From Inquilinus limosus MP06 (lineage in GTDB: Bacteria > Pseudomonadota > Alphaproteobacteria > DSM-16000 > Inquilinaceae), in contig NZ_JANX01000002.1 of NCBI RefSeq assembly GCF_000767795.1, positions 1 through 64,000 on the forward strand: DNA of 64,000 bases, read 5' to 3'. Below the pieces are notes generated by a model. That model had not been told where the DNA came from. It ran no database searches and worked only from the letters and a program-made list of their open reading frames with translations. How positions within the stretch are numbered: position 1 is the stretch's first letter; the number at the start of each line of letters is the position of its first letter. The position numbers and the translations under genes were made by a program. Below are positions 1 to 8,055 of this stretch, in pieces.

Positions 1-42
1 GGCGGCGCGCGACTTCACGCTCTCGAGAACTCAGGAGACATC

Positions 43-1209
43 ATGAAGATAACGTCGATCGTCCCTTGGCTTGTCAAAGCCGACAGCAGTTCTTGGGCAG
101 AATATCTGTTCATCGAGATTCACACGGACGAAGGAATATCGGGCTGGGGCGAGGTGACGACGACCACCAAGGTGGCCAACCGGGTGGTCGCCGATGGGGT
201 CCGCCAGCTCAACGCGCTGCTGGTCGGCGACGATCCGGGCAAGATCGAGCTCATTTGGAACAAGGTCTTTCGCTCCTTCACCTACATGGGGACTCGCGGG
301 GCGGCATCGCACATCGTCAGCGCGATCGACATCGCGCTGTGGGACATCCGCGGCAAGCGTCTCGGCCTGCCGATCTACGAGCTACTGGGCGGCCCCGTCC
401 GTGAGGACATCCTGCTCTACACGCACCCGGACCAGAGGAACTTCACGGATGCGGAGGGGGTCAGGAAGGAGATCAGCGCCATCGTCGAATCCGGCCATTC
501 CGGCATCAAGTTCGACCCCTTCCCGGCCTATGACGGAACCGTAGGCCACCGGCACGGGTATCTCGATGGCCAGATGACGAAGCGGGGCGAGAAGGAAGCG
601 GCCGACCTGACCGCCCTGATCCGTCAGGTCGCAGGGCCTGACGTGGATATCCTCATCGACGCGCATGGCCGCTTCGATGTGCCGACCGCGATCCGCCTCT
701 GCCGATCGCTGGAGGAGGCCGGCCAGATCGACTGGTTCGAGGAACCCGTGCCGCCCGAGAGCTACGGCGCACTAGGCCAAGTCCGGGAAAGGGTAGGCGC
801 GGCGATCTCCGTCGGCGAAAGACTGCACACCCGATGGGACTTCATGCCGATCCTGCAGAACTCCCTGGCCGACTACATCATGCCGGACGTGACCTGGGCA
901 GGGGGCATCTCGGAGCTGAAGAAGATCGCCACGATGGCCGAGGCGCACTACATCCCGATCTCGCCTCATGACGCGAGCGGGCCGATCAACGTCGTCGCCG
1001 GGGCGCAGGTCATGATGACGGTCCCCAATTTCTATCGCCTCGAGACGAGCCGGCACGACCTCGGAAAATACAACGCGTTCCTCGACACACCGCTCGACAA
1101 TCGCGGCGGCCGGCTGCACCTCTCGGGGGATCCCGGCCTAGGGATCAGCATGAACGTACAGCACCTGCGCGCCACGGTCGTCGAGGGCTACGGCGACGGC
1201 GGGCAATGA
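43..1209 (+). CDS. Enolase-superfamily sugar-acid dehydratase (galactonate dehydratase-like)
   Basis: A 388-residue mandelate racemase/muconate lactonizing enzyme family protein. Such enzymes abstract the proton alpha to a carboxylate and eliminate water from an aldonic or aldaric acid. The barrel shows the expected residues: D206 in DAHGRF, E233/E234 in WFEEP, E259 in GERLH (metal ligands) and H309 in SPHD (likely catalytic base). The DAHGR and GERLHTRWDF signatures resemble D-galactonate dehydratase more than glucarate dehydratase, but the substrate cannot be fixed from sequence. The start is preceded by AGGAGA. A frame open from the window edge ends in TGA overlapping this ATG, so it may be the second gene of an operon that continues into the CUT1 transporter. 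Confidence 0.88.
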   Translation: MKITSIVPWLVKADSSSWAEYLFIEIHTDEGISGWGEVTTTTKVANRVVADGVRQLNALLVGDDPGKIELIWNKVFRSFTYMGTRGAASHIVSAIDIALWDIRGKRLGLPIYELLGGPVREDILLYTHPDQRNFTDAEGVRKEISAIVESGHSGIKFDPFPAYDGTVGHRHGYLDGQMTKRGEKEAADLTALIRQVAGPDVDILIDAHGRFDVPTAIRLCRSLEEAGQIDWFEEPVPPESYGALGQVRERVGAAISVGERLHTRWDFMPILQNSLADYIMPDVTWAGGISELKKIATMAEAHYIPISPHDASGPINVVAGAQVMMTVPNFYRLETSRHDLGKYNAFLDTPLDNRGGRLHLSGDPGLGISMNVQHLRATVVEGYGDGGQ

Positions 1210-1299
1210 CCCTTCCGACATGGGAGAGCGTCGGACCAGGGCAGACGGGAGACCGGCTCTGACGGCGGAATTCCATCTTCGTGAACGGAGGATCTCGTC

Positions 1300-2262
1300 G
1301 TGACGATCATGGAACGTGGGAACCGGCCGGCGGTGGTGCCGATGGGCCCGACGGAGCGCTCCGGACTGGTCCGGAGGATCATCCGTCACCGCACGGACTA
1401 TCTCTATGTGCTGCCCGCAATGGCGGTGATGCTGCTGGTCATCGCCTACCCTGTCTATTACACGGTCTATCTCTCCTTCTTCGACACCCAGCCGAGCCTG
1501 TCGTTCGACCAGAAGGAGTTCGTAGGGCTCGATAACTATGCGGCCATCCTGCAGGCCGAGAGTTTTCGCGAGGCAACCTACAACACCATCATCTGGACCG
1601 GCTTCTCGACCGTTTTCGCCTTTGCGCTCGGCTTCGGCGCCGCGCTGGCCCTCAACCGGCATTTCACGGGCCGGGGTCCGCTGCGAGGCGCCCTGCTGGT
1701 TCCGTACGTGATCAGCGCGGTCGCGGCGTCCTACGTATGGCGGTGGCTGTTCCACAGCGATTTCGGCGTGATCGGCGCCATCTCCATGGCGCTCGGCCTG
1801 ACCGATCACCCGATCAATTTTCTCGACGACCGCAGCGCCGTCATGCCTTCGCTGATCCTGGTGAACATCTGGAAGGAGTTTCCCTTCGCCATGATCATGA
1901 TGCTGGCAGGTCTCCAGACCGTGCCGGATCAGTTGCTGCGGGCGGCACGGATCGATGGAGCAACCGCCTGGCAGCGCTTCTGGCACGTCACTGTACCCCA
2001 TGTGCACGGCGTGACATTGATCACCGTGCTGCTCCTCCTCGTGAACAACCTGAACAGCTTCACGATTCCCAACGTCATGACGGGCGGCGGGCCGGCCGGC
2101 GCATCGGAGATCTGGATCACCCACATCTATCAGCTTGCCTTCGGACGCATCCGCTTCGGCCTTGCTTCGGCGTATTCGGTCATCCTGTTCATCATCATGA
2201 TGGCGGCCGGCTACTTCTACGTGCGGGCGCTGACTCGCGGCGACGGGAGGGCCTCGACATGA
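1300..2262 (+). CDS. CUT1 sugar ABC transporter permease (MalF/UgpA-type)
   Basis: A 320-residue inner-membrane permease of a carbohydrate-uptake-1 ABC importer. It has six predicted hydrophobic spans after a charged cytoplasmic N-terminus and the EAA loop that contacts the ATPase (RAARIDGATAWQRF, about residues 212-225). The start is GTG with GGAGG upstream. Its stop overlaps the start of the next permease (ATGA), so the two are translationally coupled. With the following permease and ATPase it would form the membrane complex; the binding protein is encoded convergently downstream. The neighbouring dehydratase suggests that sugar acids or their glycosides are imported. The substrate is inferred, not shown. 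Confidence 0.92.
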   Translation: MTIMERGNRPAVVPMGPTERSGLVRRIIRHRTDYLYVLPAMAVMLLVIAYPVYYTVYLSFFDTQPSLSFDQKEFVGLDNYAAILQAESFREATYNTIIWTGFSTVFAFALGFGAALALNRHFTGRGPLRGALLVPYVISAVAASYVWRWLFHSDFGVIGAISMALGLTDHPINFLDDRSAVMPSLILVNIWKEFPFAMIMMLAGLQTVPDQLLRAARIDGATAWQRFWHVTVPHVHGVTLITVLLLLVNNLNSFTIPNVMTGGGPAGASEIWITHIYQLAFGRIRFGLASAYSVILFIIMMAAGYFYVRALTRGDGRAST

Positions 2263-3140
2263 GCGCCGCCGAGATGGTCATACGCCCGATCCGGCGAAGG
2301 CCGCGGGAGCCATGGCGGCTCGTGGGCAACATGTTCCTCGTCGTCCTCACGGCGTTCTCGGCCCTCCCGATGCTGTGGATGCTGCTGACCTCGGTGAAGG
2401 GGCAGTTCGCCGCGCTGCAATATCCGCCGCAGTGGATTCCGACGAGCCCGACGCTTGAGCAGTATCGGCGGCTGCTATCGCCGAATAGCGATGTCGGTCG
2501 GGAATTCCTGACCTACATGCTGAACAGCCTCATCGTCTCGACGGCGACCACGGTCCTCGGACTGGTGGTGGCCGTGCCTGCCGCCTATGGCTTCTCGCGC
2601 TTCCGTTTCCCGGGCCGGAACCTGCTGTTCTATTCGGTTCTCCTGCGCAACATGTTTCCCGCGGTCGTATTTCTCATGCCGCTGTTCATCCTGATGCGCT
2701 GGCTCGGGCTGGTGAATACCCACGCATCCCTGATCCTGACCTACCTGACGTTCGGCCTGCCGCTCTCGATCTGGCTGCTGAAGGGCTTCTACGACAACAT
2801 TCCGGTTCAGCTCGAACAGGCCGCCCGCATCGACGGCGCCTCCCGGTTCCAGGCGTTTCTGTTCGTCGTGATGCCCCTGTCTTCGCCCGGCATCATCGCC
2901 ACGGCGATCTATTCCTTCATCATCGCCTGGAACGAGTACATCTATGCCCTGACGTTCCTCAACGATCAGTCCAAGATGACGCTGCCGGTCGGCCTGCAAT
3001 ATTTCTTTACGGAATACGCGACGAACTGGCCGGGCCTGATGGCGGCTTCGTTCATAATGAGCGTTCCCGTCGTCGCCATGTTCCTGGTTCTCCAGAAGTA
3101 CTTCGTGAGGGCATTGACGGAGGGAGCGGTCAAGTCCTGA
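2259..3140 (+). CDS. CUT1 sugar ABC transporter permease (MalG/UgpE-type)
   Basis: A 293-residue second permease of the importer. Six membrane spans are evident and the EAA loop reads EQAARIDGASRFQAF, the typical MalG-side form. The C-terminus is long and hydrophobic. The open frame extends much further upstream, but the ATG inside the ATGA overlap with the first permease is the natural start; it gives the usual length of about 290 residues and leaves the known N-terminal span intact. It pairs with the first permease as a heterodimer. Confidence 0.92.
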   Translation: MSAAEMVIRPIRRRPREPWRLVGNMFLVVLTAFSALPMLWMLLTSVKGQFAALQYPPQWIPTSPTLEQYRRLLSPNSDVGREFLTYMLNSLIVSTATTVLGLVVAVPAAYGFSRFRFPGRNLLFYSVLLRNMFPAVVFLMPLFILMRWLGLVNTHASLILTYLTFGLPLSIWLLKGFYDNIPVQLEQAARIDGASRFQAFLFVVMPLSSPGIIATAIYSFIIAWNEYIYALTFLNDQSKMTLPVGLQYFFTEYATNWPGLMAASFIMSVPVVAMFLVLQKYFVRALTEGAVKS

Positions 3141-3188
3141 CCGCAGCATCCCCGTCAACCCAGTGACCACACATCCGAGGAACCCGCG

Positions 3189-4286
3189 ATGGCCCAGGTG
3201 AAATTGCAGAACGTCGTCAAAAGCTACGGCAGCTACCAGGCTGTCCGGGACGTCTCACTGACCGTCGAGGACGGGGAATTCGTGGCACTCGTGGGGCCTT
3301 CCGGGTGCGGCAAGACCACGACGCTGAATCTCATCGCCGGCCTCATCGAGGTCTCTGGTGGTGGAATCTATATCGGCGATCGTCTCGTCACCGACCTCGA
3401 TCCCAAGGATCGGGACATCGCAATGGTGTTTCAGAACTATGCGCTGTACCCGAACAAGACCGTCTACAGGAACCTCGCCTTTCCCCTGAAGATGCGCAAA
3501 ACGCCGGCATCGGCGATCGATCCGAAGATCCGCTCGGCGGCCAGGATTCTCGATATCGAACACCTGCTGGAGCGCAAGCCGCGCGAGCTGTCGGGCGGGC
3601 AGCAGCAGCGCGTGGCCCTCGGCCGGGCCCTCGTGCGGGAGCCCAAGGTCTTCCTGATGGACGAACCCCTGTCCAACCTCGACGCGAAGCTGAGAGTGCA
3701 GATGCGCAGCGAGCTGAAGCGGTTCCATCAGGACCTGCGCGCCACAGTGATCTACGTGACGCACGACCAGCTAGAGGCCATGACGATGGCCGACAGGGTG
3801 GCCGTCATGAGCGATGGCGTGCTGCAGCAGTATGACAGCCCCGACCGCATCTTCGAGAACCCGGTGAACACTTTCGTCGCAGGCTTCGTCGGCAGCCCCG
3901 CCATGAACCTAGTCAGGGGGACGGTGTCGGCGACTCCGGACGGCGCGGTCGTCGAGGGGCCGGACGGCTGGCGCTGCCCGTTGTCCGCCGTCAACGCGCG
4001 CAAGACCGCAGCCGCCTCGTCGCGCGACGTCGTCATCGGCGCCCGGCACAGCGCGATCCGCCTGTCGGACGACAGCCAGCCCGGCTCCATTCCGGGCCGC
4101 ATCTACACCGTCGAGCCGACCGGCGACGTCACCTATGCCCACATCCATGTCGGCGCATCGACGATCATCGTGAGCTCGCCGCCCCATATCCATCTGCGGC
4201 CGAACGACAGCGTCTGGATGACGTTCGATCAGGAACGGCTGCATCTGTTCGACGCGGAAAGCGGTCGGGCGCTGCAGGCAGCCTGA
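3189..4286 (+). CDS. CUT1 ABC transporter ATP-binding protein (UgpC/MsmK-type)
   Basis: A 365-residue ATPase that energises the sugar importer. Walker A GPSGCGKT is at about residues 36-43, the Q-loop in VFQNYALYPN, the signature LSGGQQQR from about 134, Walker B VFLMDEP near 156 and the switch histidine in YVTHDQ. The roughly 130-residue C-terminal extension is the TOBE/OB regulatory region typical of the MalK/UgpC group. It lies about 50 bases after the second permease with a weak GAGG ribosome site. The UgpC-like group often serves several permease pairs, so this ATPase might be shared. Confidence 0.93.
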   Translation: MAQVKLQNVVKSYGSYQAVRDVSLTVEDGEFVALVGPSGCGKTTTLNLIAGLIEVSGGGIYIGDRLVTDLDPKDRDIAMVFQNYALYPNKTVYRNLAFPLKMRKTPASAIDPKIRSAARILDIEHLLERKPRELSGGQQQRVALGRALVREPKVFLMDEPLSNLDAKLRVQMRSELKRFHQDLRATVIYVTHDQLEAMTMADRVAVMSDGVLQQYDSPDRIFENPVNTFVAGFVGSPAMNLVRGTVSATPDGAVVEGPDGWRCPLSAVNARKTAAASSRDVVIGARHSAIRLSDDSQPGSIPGRIYTVEPTGDVTYAHIHVGASTIIVSSPPHIHLRPNDSVWMTFDQERLHLFDAESGRALQAA

Positions 4287-4388
4287 GGCGCGCCCCCAAG
4301 CCATCCCGAAAGCCGGGGCAGCGGGTGCCGGCGAGAACCGCTGGCCCCCCGGATGGCCTCCCGCGCGTCCCCGTGCGGCCGGGCCCCG

Positions 4389-5894
4389 CTAGAGCGGGCT
4401 GAAGATATCCTTGATCTTCTTGGCCGCATCCTCGGCGGCCTGCGCGACGGTCATCTTTTCCGTCAGCGCGTTCTGCATCATGTCCGGCACGATGATGTTC
4501 ATGATCTCCGTCGACTCCGGAATGACGGGGAAGGGTATGCCGCTCGGCAGCATCGAGGTGGTCACGTCGAGGAACTTGATCTGCTCGAGCCGCTGCTTCA
4601 TCCACTTCGTACGGAAGCCGCGCAAATTGCCCGGGTTGGACTGCTCCCAGTTGAGCTTCGTCGACCACTCCGGGCCGGTCGAGAACGCGATGAAGGCGCG
4701 CGCCGCGTCCGCATCGAAATCGCCATCGACCACATCGGGATTGAACATGTGCACGTTCCAGCCGCCGAAGACGACGGCGCGTCGGACCGGCCCTCGAGGG
4801 ATCAGGCCGTAGCGCATGTTCTGGACCACGGCATCGGCGATCTTCTTGTCGTCGCCGGTCGCCCGGGCCGCGCGGTCGAGCATGGTCGCGTATTCGGTTG
4901 GATGGCTGATCATCATCCCCAGGCGCCCGGCGATGAAGGGGTCCTGGTTCTCCGTCTGGGCGTTGGTCAGCGCGGAAACCGGCACGGACCGGTCACGGAC
5001 ATACATGTCGTAGACCGACTGCAGGGCCGCACGCGATCCGTCATTGTCGATCAGGATCCTTTGGTAGGTCGGGTCGGGCTCGGCCTCGTCCAGGGCGCCA
5101 CCGCCATACGCCCACATCTGCGGCATGAAGCGGTACGGCGTGTTGCCGGCGTTGCGGCGGGCGACCAGGCCGTAGCCCTGCTTGCCCGTCTTGTCCTTGA
5201 TCTGCTTGGAATAGGCGACCACGTCGTCCCAGGTCGCCGGCGGCTTCTCCGGGTCGAGACCGGCCTGGCGGAACAGGTCTGCGTTCCAGATGAAGGCCAT
5301 GGTCTCGTTGTTGGTCGGAATGCCGTAGGTCTTGCCCTTCCACATGGCCGACCGCAGGGCCCGGGGCCAGAACTCGCTGCTCGGATAGCCGACATCCTCC
5401 GGCTTGAGTTCCTGGAGAAAGCCCTTGGCTGCGAATTCGCAGCCCCACAGCAGCATCAGCCGGGCCACCATCGGCGCCGCCTTGCCGAGGGCCGCGGTCC
5501 GCAACTTGTTGGGGATCTCGTTATAGTCGATGCTCTGCTTTTCGACGGTGATATTGGGATAGGTCGTCGCGAAAGCGGCCCAGAATTCGGCCTCGAGCTT
5601 GTGCTGGAGCGGCGTCGATGCCTGGTTGGGACCGACGTACCAGTAGGTGAGCCTGCCCTTGTGGTCGAGCGGCACGACCTTAGCGCATTCCGCCGCCGTG
5701 TCGACCTCGATCGTCCCGGCGATGCTTTCGATGAATTCCGGCGTCCATTGCTCCTGCGTGACGGCGCCGAGATTCTCCGCGGCGGCAGCGCCCGGCACTC
5801 GACCGATGGCGGCAGCCAGAGCAGTGCCTGCGGAATAGCCGAGCAACCGGCGTCGGCTGATCCACAGCCGGGTCGGATCTCCCTGGATTGTCAT
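4389..5894 (-). CDS. Extracellular solute-binding protein, family 1 (Tat-exported)
   Basis: A 501-residue periplasmic binding protein for the adjacent CUT1 importer. The start at 5894 is preceded by GGGAGAG; a longer frame begins at 5960 but would put the signal peptide too far inside. The N-terminus carries a twin-arginine motif (SRRRLLGYSAG) and an Ala-rich hydrophobic stretch with a cleavage region near AAAAE. The family 1 fold is visible in motifs such as YGIPTNNETMAFIWN and in the C-terminal AFIAFSTGPEW. It is encoded convergently to the transporter and divergently from the GntR regulator at 6233, so it has its own promoter. At about 500 residues it is longer than typical sugar-binding proteins. 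Confidence 0.9.
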   Translation of the reverse strand: MTIQGDPTRLWISRRRLLGYSAGTALAAAIGRVPGAAAAENLGAVTQEQWTPEFIESIAGTIEVDTAAECAKVVPLDHKGRLTYWYVGPNQASTPLQHKLEAEFWAAFATTYPNITVEKQSIDYNEIPNKLRTAALGKAAPMVARLMLLWGCEFAAKGFLQELKPEDVGYPSSEFWPRALRSAMWKGKTYGIPTNNETMAFIWNADLFRQAGLDPEKPPATWDDVVAYSKQIKDKTGKQGYGLVARRNAGNTPYRFMPQMWAYGGGALDEAEPDPTYQRILIDNDGSRAALQSVYDMYVRDRSVPVSALTNAQTENQDPFIAGRLGMMISHPTEYATMLDRAARATGDDKKIADAVVQNMRYGLIPRGPVRRAVVFGGWNVHMFNPDVVDGDFDADAARAFIAFSTGPEWSTKLNWEQSNPGNLRGFRTKWMKQRLEQIKFLDVTTSMLPSGIPFPVIPESTEIMNIIVPDMMQNALTEKMTVAQAAEDAAKKIKDIFSPL

Positions 5895-5962
5895 GTTTCT
5901 CTCCCTTGGTTCTTGTCGTTGACCGGACCGCTGGCGGATCTGGCCCATTTTCATTTCCATTG

Positions 5963-5994
5963 CATATCATATTCTGAAAATCATATATTATATG
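5963..5994. promoter_or_regulatory. AT-rich palindromic operator candidate upstream of the family 1 binding protein gene
   Basis: Within GC-rich DNA a short AT-rich block holds the perfect palindrome CATATA-T-TATATG (5982-5994), next to TCATATTCTGA-type sequence. It lies about 70-100 bases before the binding-protein start and between it and the divergent GntR gene. FCD-type GntR proteins commonly bind such short AT-rich inverted repeats. On the minus strand it contains ATATAATATAT, also present upstream of the second binding-protein gene at 7956-7966. The -10/-35 elements may overlap it. Function is inferred. Confidence 0.5.
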
Positions 5995-6232
5995 TCAAGT
6001 CTTGGATATCGTCTCGCCCGCGGCCGACACCCGCCGAATTGCTGTAACTCCCCTCAATAGCGTTGGCATTCCGCCGGAATCCCGATTGCCGCCGAAATGC
6101 GGGGCATCGGCGGGGACTGAAGGCTAGAATGCCGCCCGGCGTGTCGCCTGGACCGTGATGCCCATGGCGCGGCACGGCGAGGCAATGCAGGCCGGCGCAC
6201 GGCGAAGTTGTTGAGGTCGCGAGAAACGAACC

Positions 6233-6970
6233 ATGGGGATGGACATCCTAGACCCGGAGATGAGAGGCGAGACTCCTACCCAGCCGAACTACAGCCGGCT
6301 GCGCGAGTTGATCCGCGCCGACATCATCGAGGGACGTCTGGCCTCGGGATCCAGGCTCAAGATCGCCGAGATCGCCAAGCGCTATGAGAGCAGCGCCATC
6401 CCGGTTCGCGAGGCGCTGCATCAGCTGCAGGGCGAGGGGATCGTCACCTTCGAGCCGAACCGGGGTGCCCGGGTGCGAGAGATCGATGACGCCTTCCTCC
6501 GCAACATCCACGAGGTGCGAGGCGTCCTGGAGCCCTATCTCATACGCTGGTTCGTCCGGCACCGAAGCGAGACGGAGCTCGAGGAACTCATCGCCGCACA
6601 GCGCGAGTACGATCGGGGCGCCGAGACGGAGGGGCCCGAGCAATGGCGCGGCTACAATCAGCGCTACCATGCCATCTGCTACGAGGGTCACTACAACCAC
6701 GAGGCCCTGGTCGTTGCCAAGCGACACAACGACCTGCTGCAGGCCTTGGCGATCAGGTTTCCGATGTCCCGCTCACGAGTCCTGCAGGTCTGCCGGGAAC
6801 ATTGGCAGATCATCGAATGCGTCCGCGCCCAGGATGAAGAGGCGGCCGCTGCTATCGTGGCCGAGCACGTCCGTCGGGCCGGTCAGGACCTGATCGAGCG
6901 GATGTTGGCCGCCAACCACAGCGGACTGCGCCGCGGCCACCGGCCCCGGACGGTAACGAAAGGTCCCTGA
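6233..6970 (+). CDS. GntR family transcriptional regulator (FadR/FCD subfamily)
   Basis: A 245-residue repressor-type regulator. The N-terminal winged helix-turn-helix contains LREL..DIIEGRLASGSRLKIAEIAKRY and IPVREALHQLQGEG, typical of GntR. The all-helical C-terminal part, with HEVRGVLEPYLIRW and later histidines (YNQRYHAICYEGHYN, REHWQIIECV), matches the metal-binding FCD effector domain. FCD regulators usually sense sugar acids or other carboxylates, which fits the dehydratase and transporter. It is divergent from the binding-protein gene, with the AT palindrome at 5982-5994 between them. The ribosome site is poor; a second in-frame ATG lies two codons downstream. Confidence 0.9.
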   Translation: MGMDILDPEMRGETPTQPNYSRLRELIRADIIEGRLASGSRLKIAEIAKRYESSAIPVREALHQLQGEGIVTFEPNRGARVREIDDAFLRNIHEVRGVLEPYLIRWFVRHRSETELEELIAAQREYDRGAETEGPEQWRGYNQRYHAICYEGHYNHEALVVAKRHNDLLQALAIRFPMSRSRVLQVCREHWQIIECVRAQDEEAAAAIVAEHVRRAGQDLIERMLAANHSGLRRGHRPRTVTKGP

Positions 6971-7124
6971 GCGAGCCCGGAATCATTGCGTAGGGCCGTC
7001 GAGCCCCCGGGGCGTCTGATCCCGGGCATTCATGGCGCGGCATGGTCGCCGCGCGGCTGCTTTCCCGAGCATCGACGAAGGCCGCCTGCATATCCTGTCG
7101 GTCCACACGGCCCCGCTCCCGACG

Positions 7125-7856
7125 TCAATCACTCGTGTCCTGGACTCGCCCGCCCGAAGCCCCGCCCGGTCCCCAGGCGGGGTTCCGGCCCTCCAGCTCC
7201 ATGCGCTCGAGAAGGTCGAGCTTCGCCGACTGGCAATGCTCCTGGGCGACAGCGACGGCGAGATCCTTGTCACGCGCCTTGATGGCGGCGACCAGCCGGC
7301 GGTGCTGATCGATGATCGCCGCGACCCGGTTCTCCCCGAAGCCATAGCGGTTCCGGATGCTGATGACGAGCTCCCACCCGCGCTCATGGATCTCCGCAGC
7401 TTCCGGATTGTCGGCGATCTTGGCGATGAAACGGTGCAGCCGGAGATTCGCCTCGACCATCCGATCGGCGTTCTTCGTTTCCGCCGCCTGCTCATAGGCG
7501 GCCGCAAGCGATTCCAGATGAGCGCTCTGCTCATCGGTCACGTTCTCGGTGGCCCGTCGGACGAGGAGGGTTTCGATCGCCTCCCGCGTGTCATGCATGT
7601 CCGCCACGAATTTCGGGCTCACGCCGCGCAGGATGGCACCCTTGTGTGACTCGATCACGACGAGGCGGTCGCCTTCCAACTGCCGGAGCGCCTCCCGCAC
7701 CGGGATGTGGCTGACGCCATAGCGGGTGCTGAGATCGGCGACCCGCAGCCGGGTGCCGGGGGCCAGCACCCCCCGCAGGATGTCCTGGCGGATCGCGCGT
7801 TCCACCCGCGCCGCCATTGTGCTGGCGATATCGCCCGCCGCCACGTCTTCCATCAT
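7125..7856 (-). CDS. GntR family transcriptional regulator (FCD subfamily), second copy
   Basis: A 243-residue GntR regulator paralogous to the one at 6233 and divergent from the Dpp/Opp-type transporter operon. The winged-helix DNA-binding domain spans roughly residues 14-80 (RQDILRGVLAPGTRLRVADL, SHIPVREALRQLEGDRL). It is followed by an FCD domain with the paired acidic/His pattern (DMHDTREAIETLL, NLRLHRFIAKIADNPE). About 100 bases separate its start from the AT-rich inverted repeat at 7953-7981, so it probably controls both itself and the 8056 operon. Two ATG codons lie at the start with GAAGGTGGG upstream. Confidence 0.9.
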   Translation of the reverse strand: MMEDVAAGDIASTMAARVERAIRQDILRGVLAPGTRLRVADLSTRYGVSHIPVREALRQLEGDRLVVIESHKGAILRGVSPKFVADMHDTREAIETLLVRRATENVTDEQSAHLESLAAAYEQAAETKNADRMVEANLRLHRFIAKIADNPEAAEIHERGWELVISIRNRYGFGENRVAAIIDQHRRLVAAIKARDKDLAVAVAQEHCQSAKLDLLERMELEGRNPAWGPGGASGGRVQDTSD

Positions 7857-7952
7857 CCCACCTTCCCGACCGCATCGGCCGTGCAGCCGCGCCGCATTCT
7901 ACATCCAGCGATCCCGTCCCGCGCCAGCGGAAGAGGCTTTACCGATCAAACT

Positions 7953-7981
7953 TCGATATAATATATAATAGAGAATATCGA
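7953..7981. promoter_or_regulatory. Inverted repeat and AT-rich operator candidate upstream of the Dpp/Opp-type operon
   Basis: TCGATAT (7953-7959) and ATATCGA (7975-7981) form a 7-bp inverted repeat around an AT-only centre that includes ATATAATATAT (7956-7966). The same 11-mer occurs on the minus strand in the operator candidate of the first binding-protein gene. It lies about 75 bases before the TTG start of the family 5 binding protein and between that gene and a divergent GntR regulator. It is a likely GntR site overlapping the promoter; this is inferred from position and symmetry. Confidence 0.5.
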
Positions 7982-8055
7982 CGCCAGCCGATTGTCGGCG
8001 CCGATCCGTTCCAAGCGGGCCCTGCAACCGCCCGCACATCAAAGGGAGGAGAAGG

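Noticed and set aside
1138-2124. Long open frame on the minus strand across the first permease gene
   Set aside because: Antisense shadow of a GC-rich coding gene; His/Arg/Gly-rich composition and no ribosome site.
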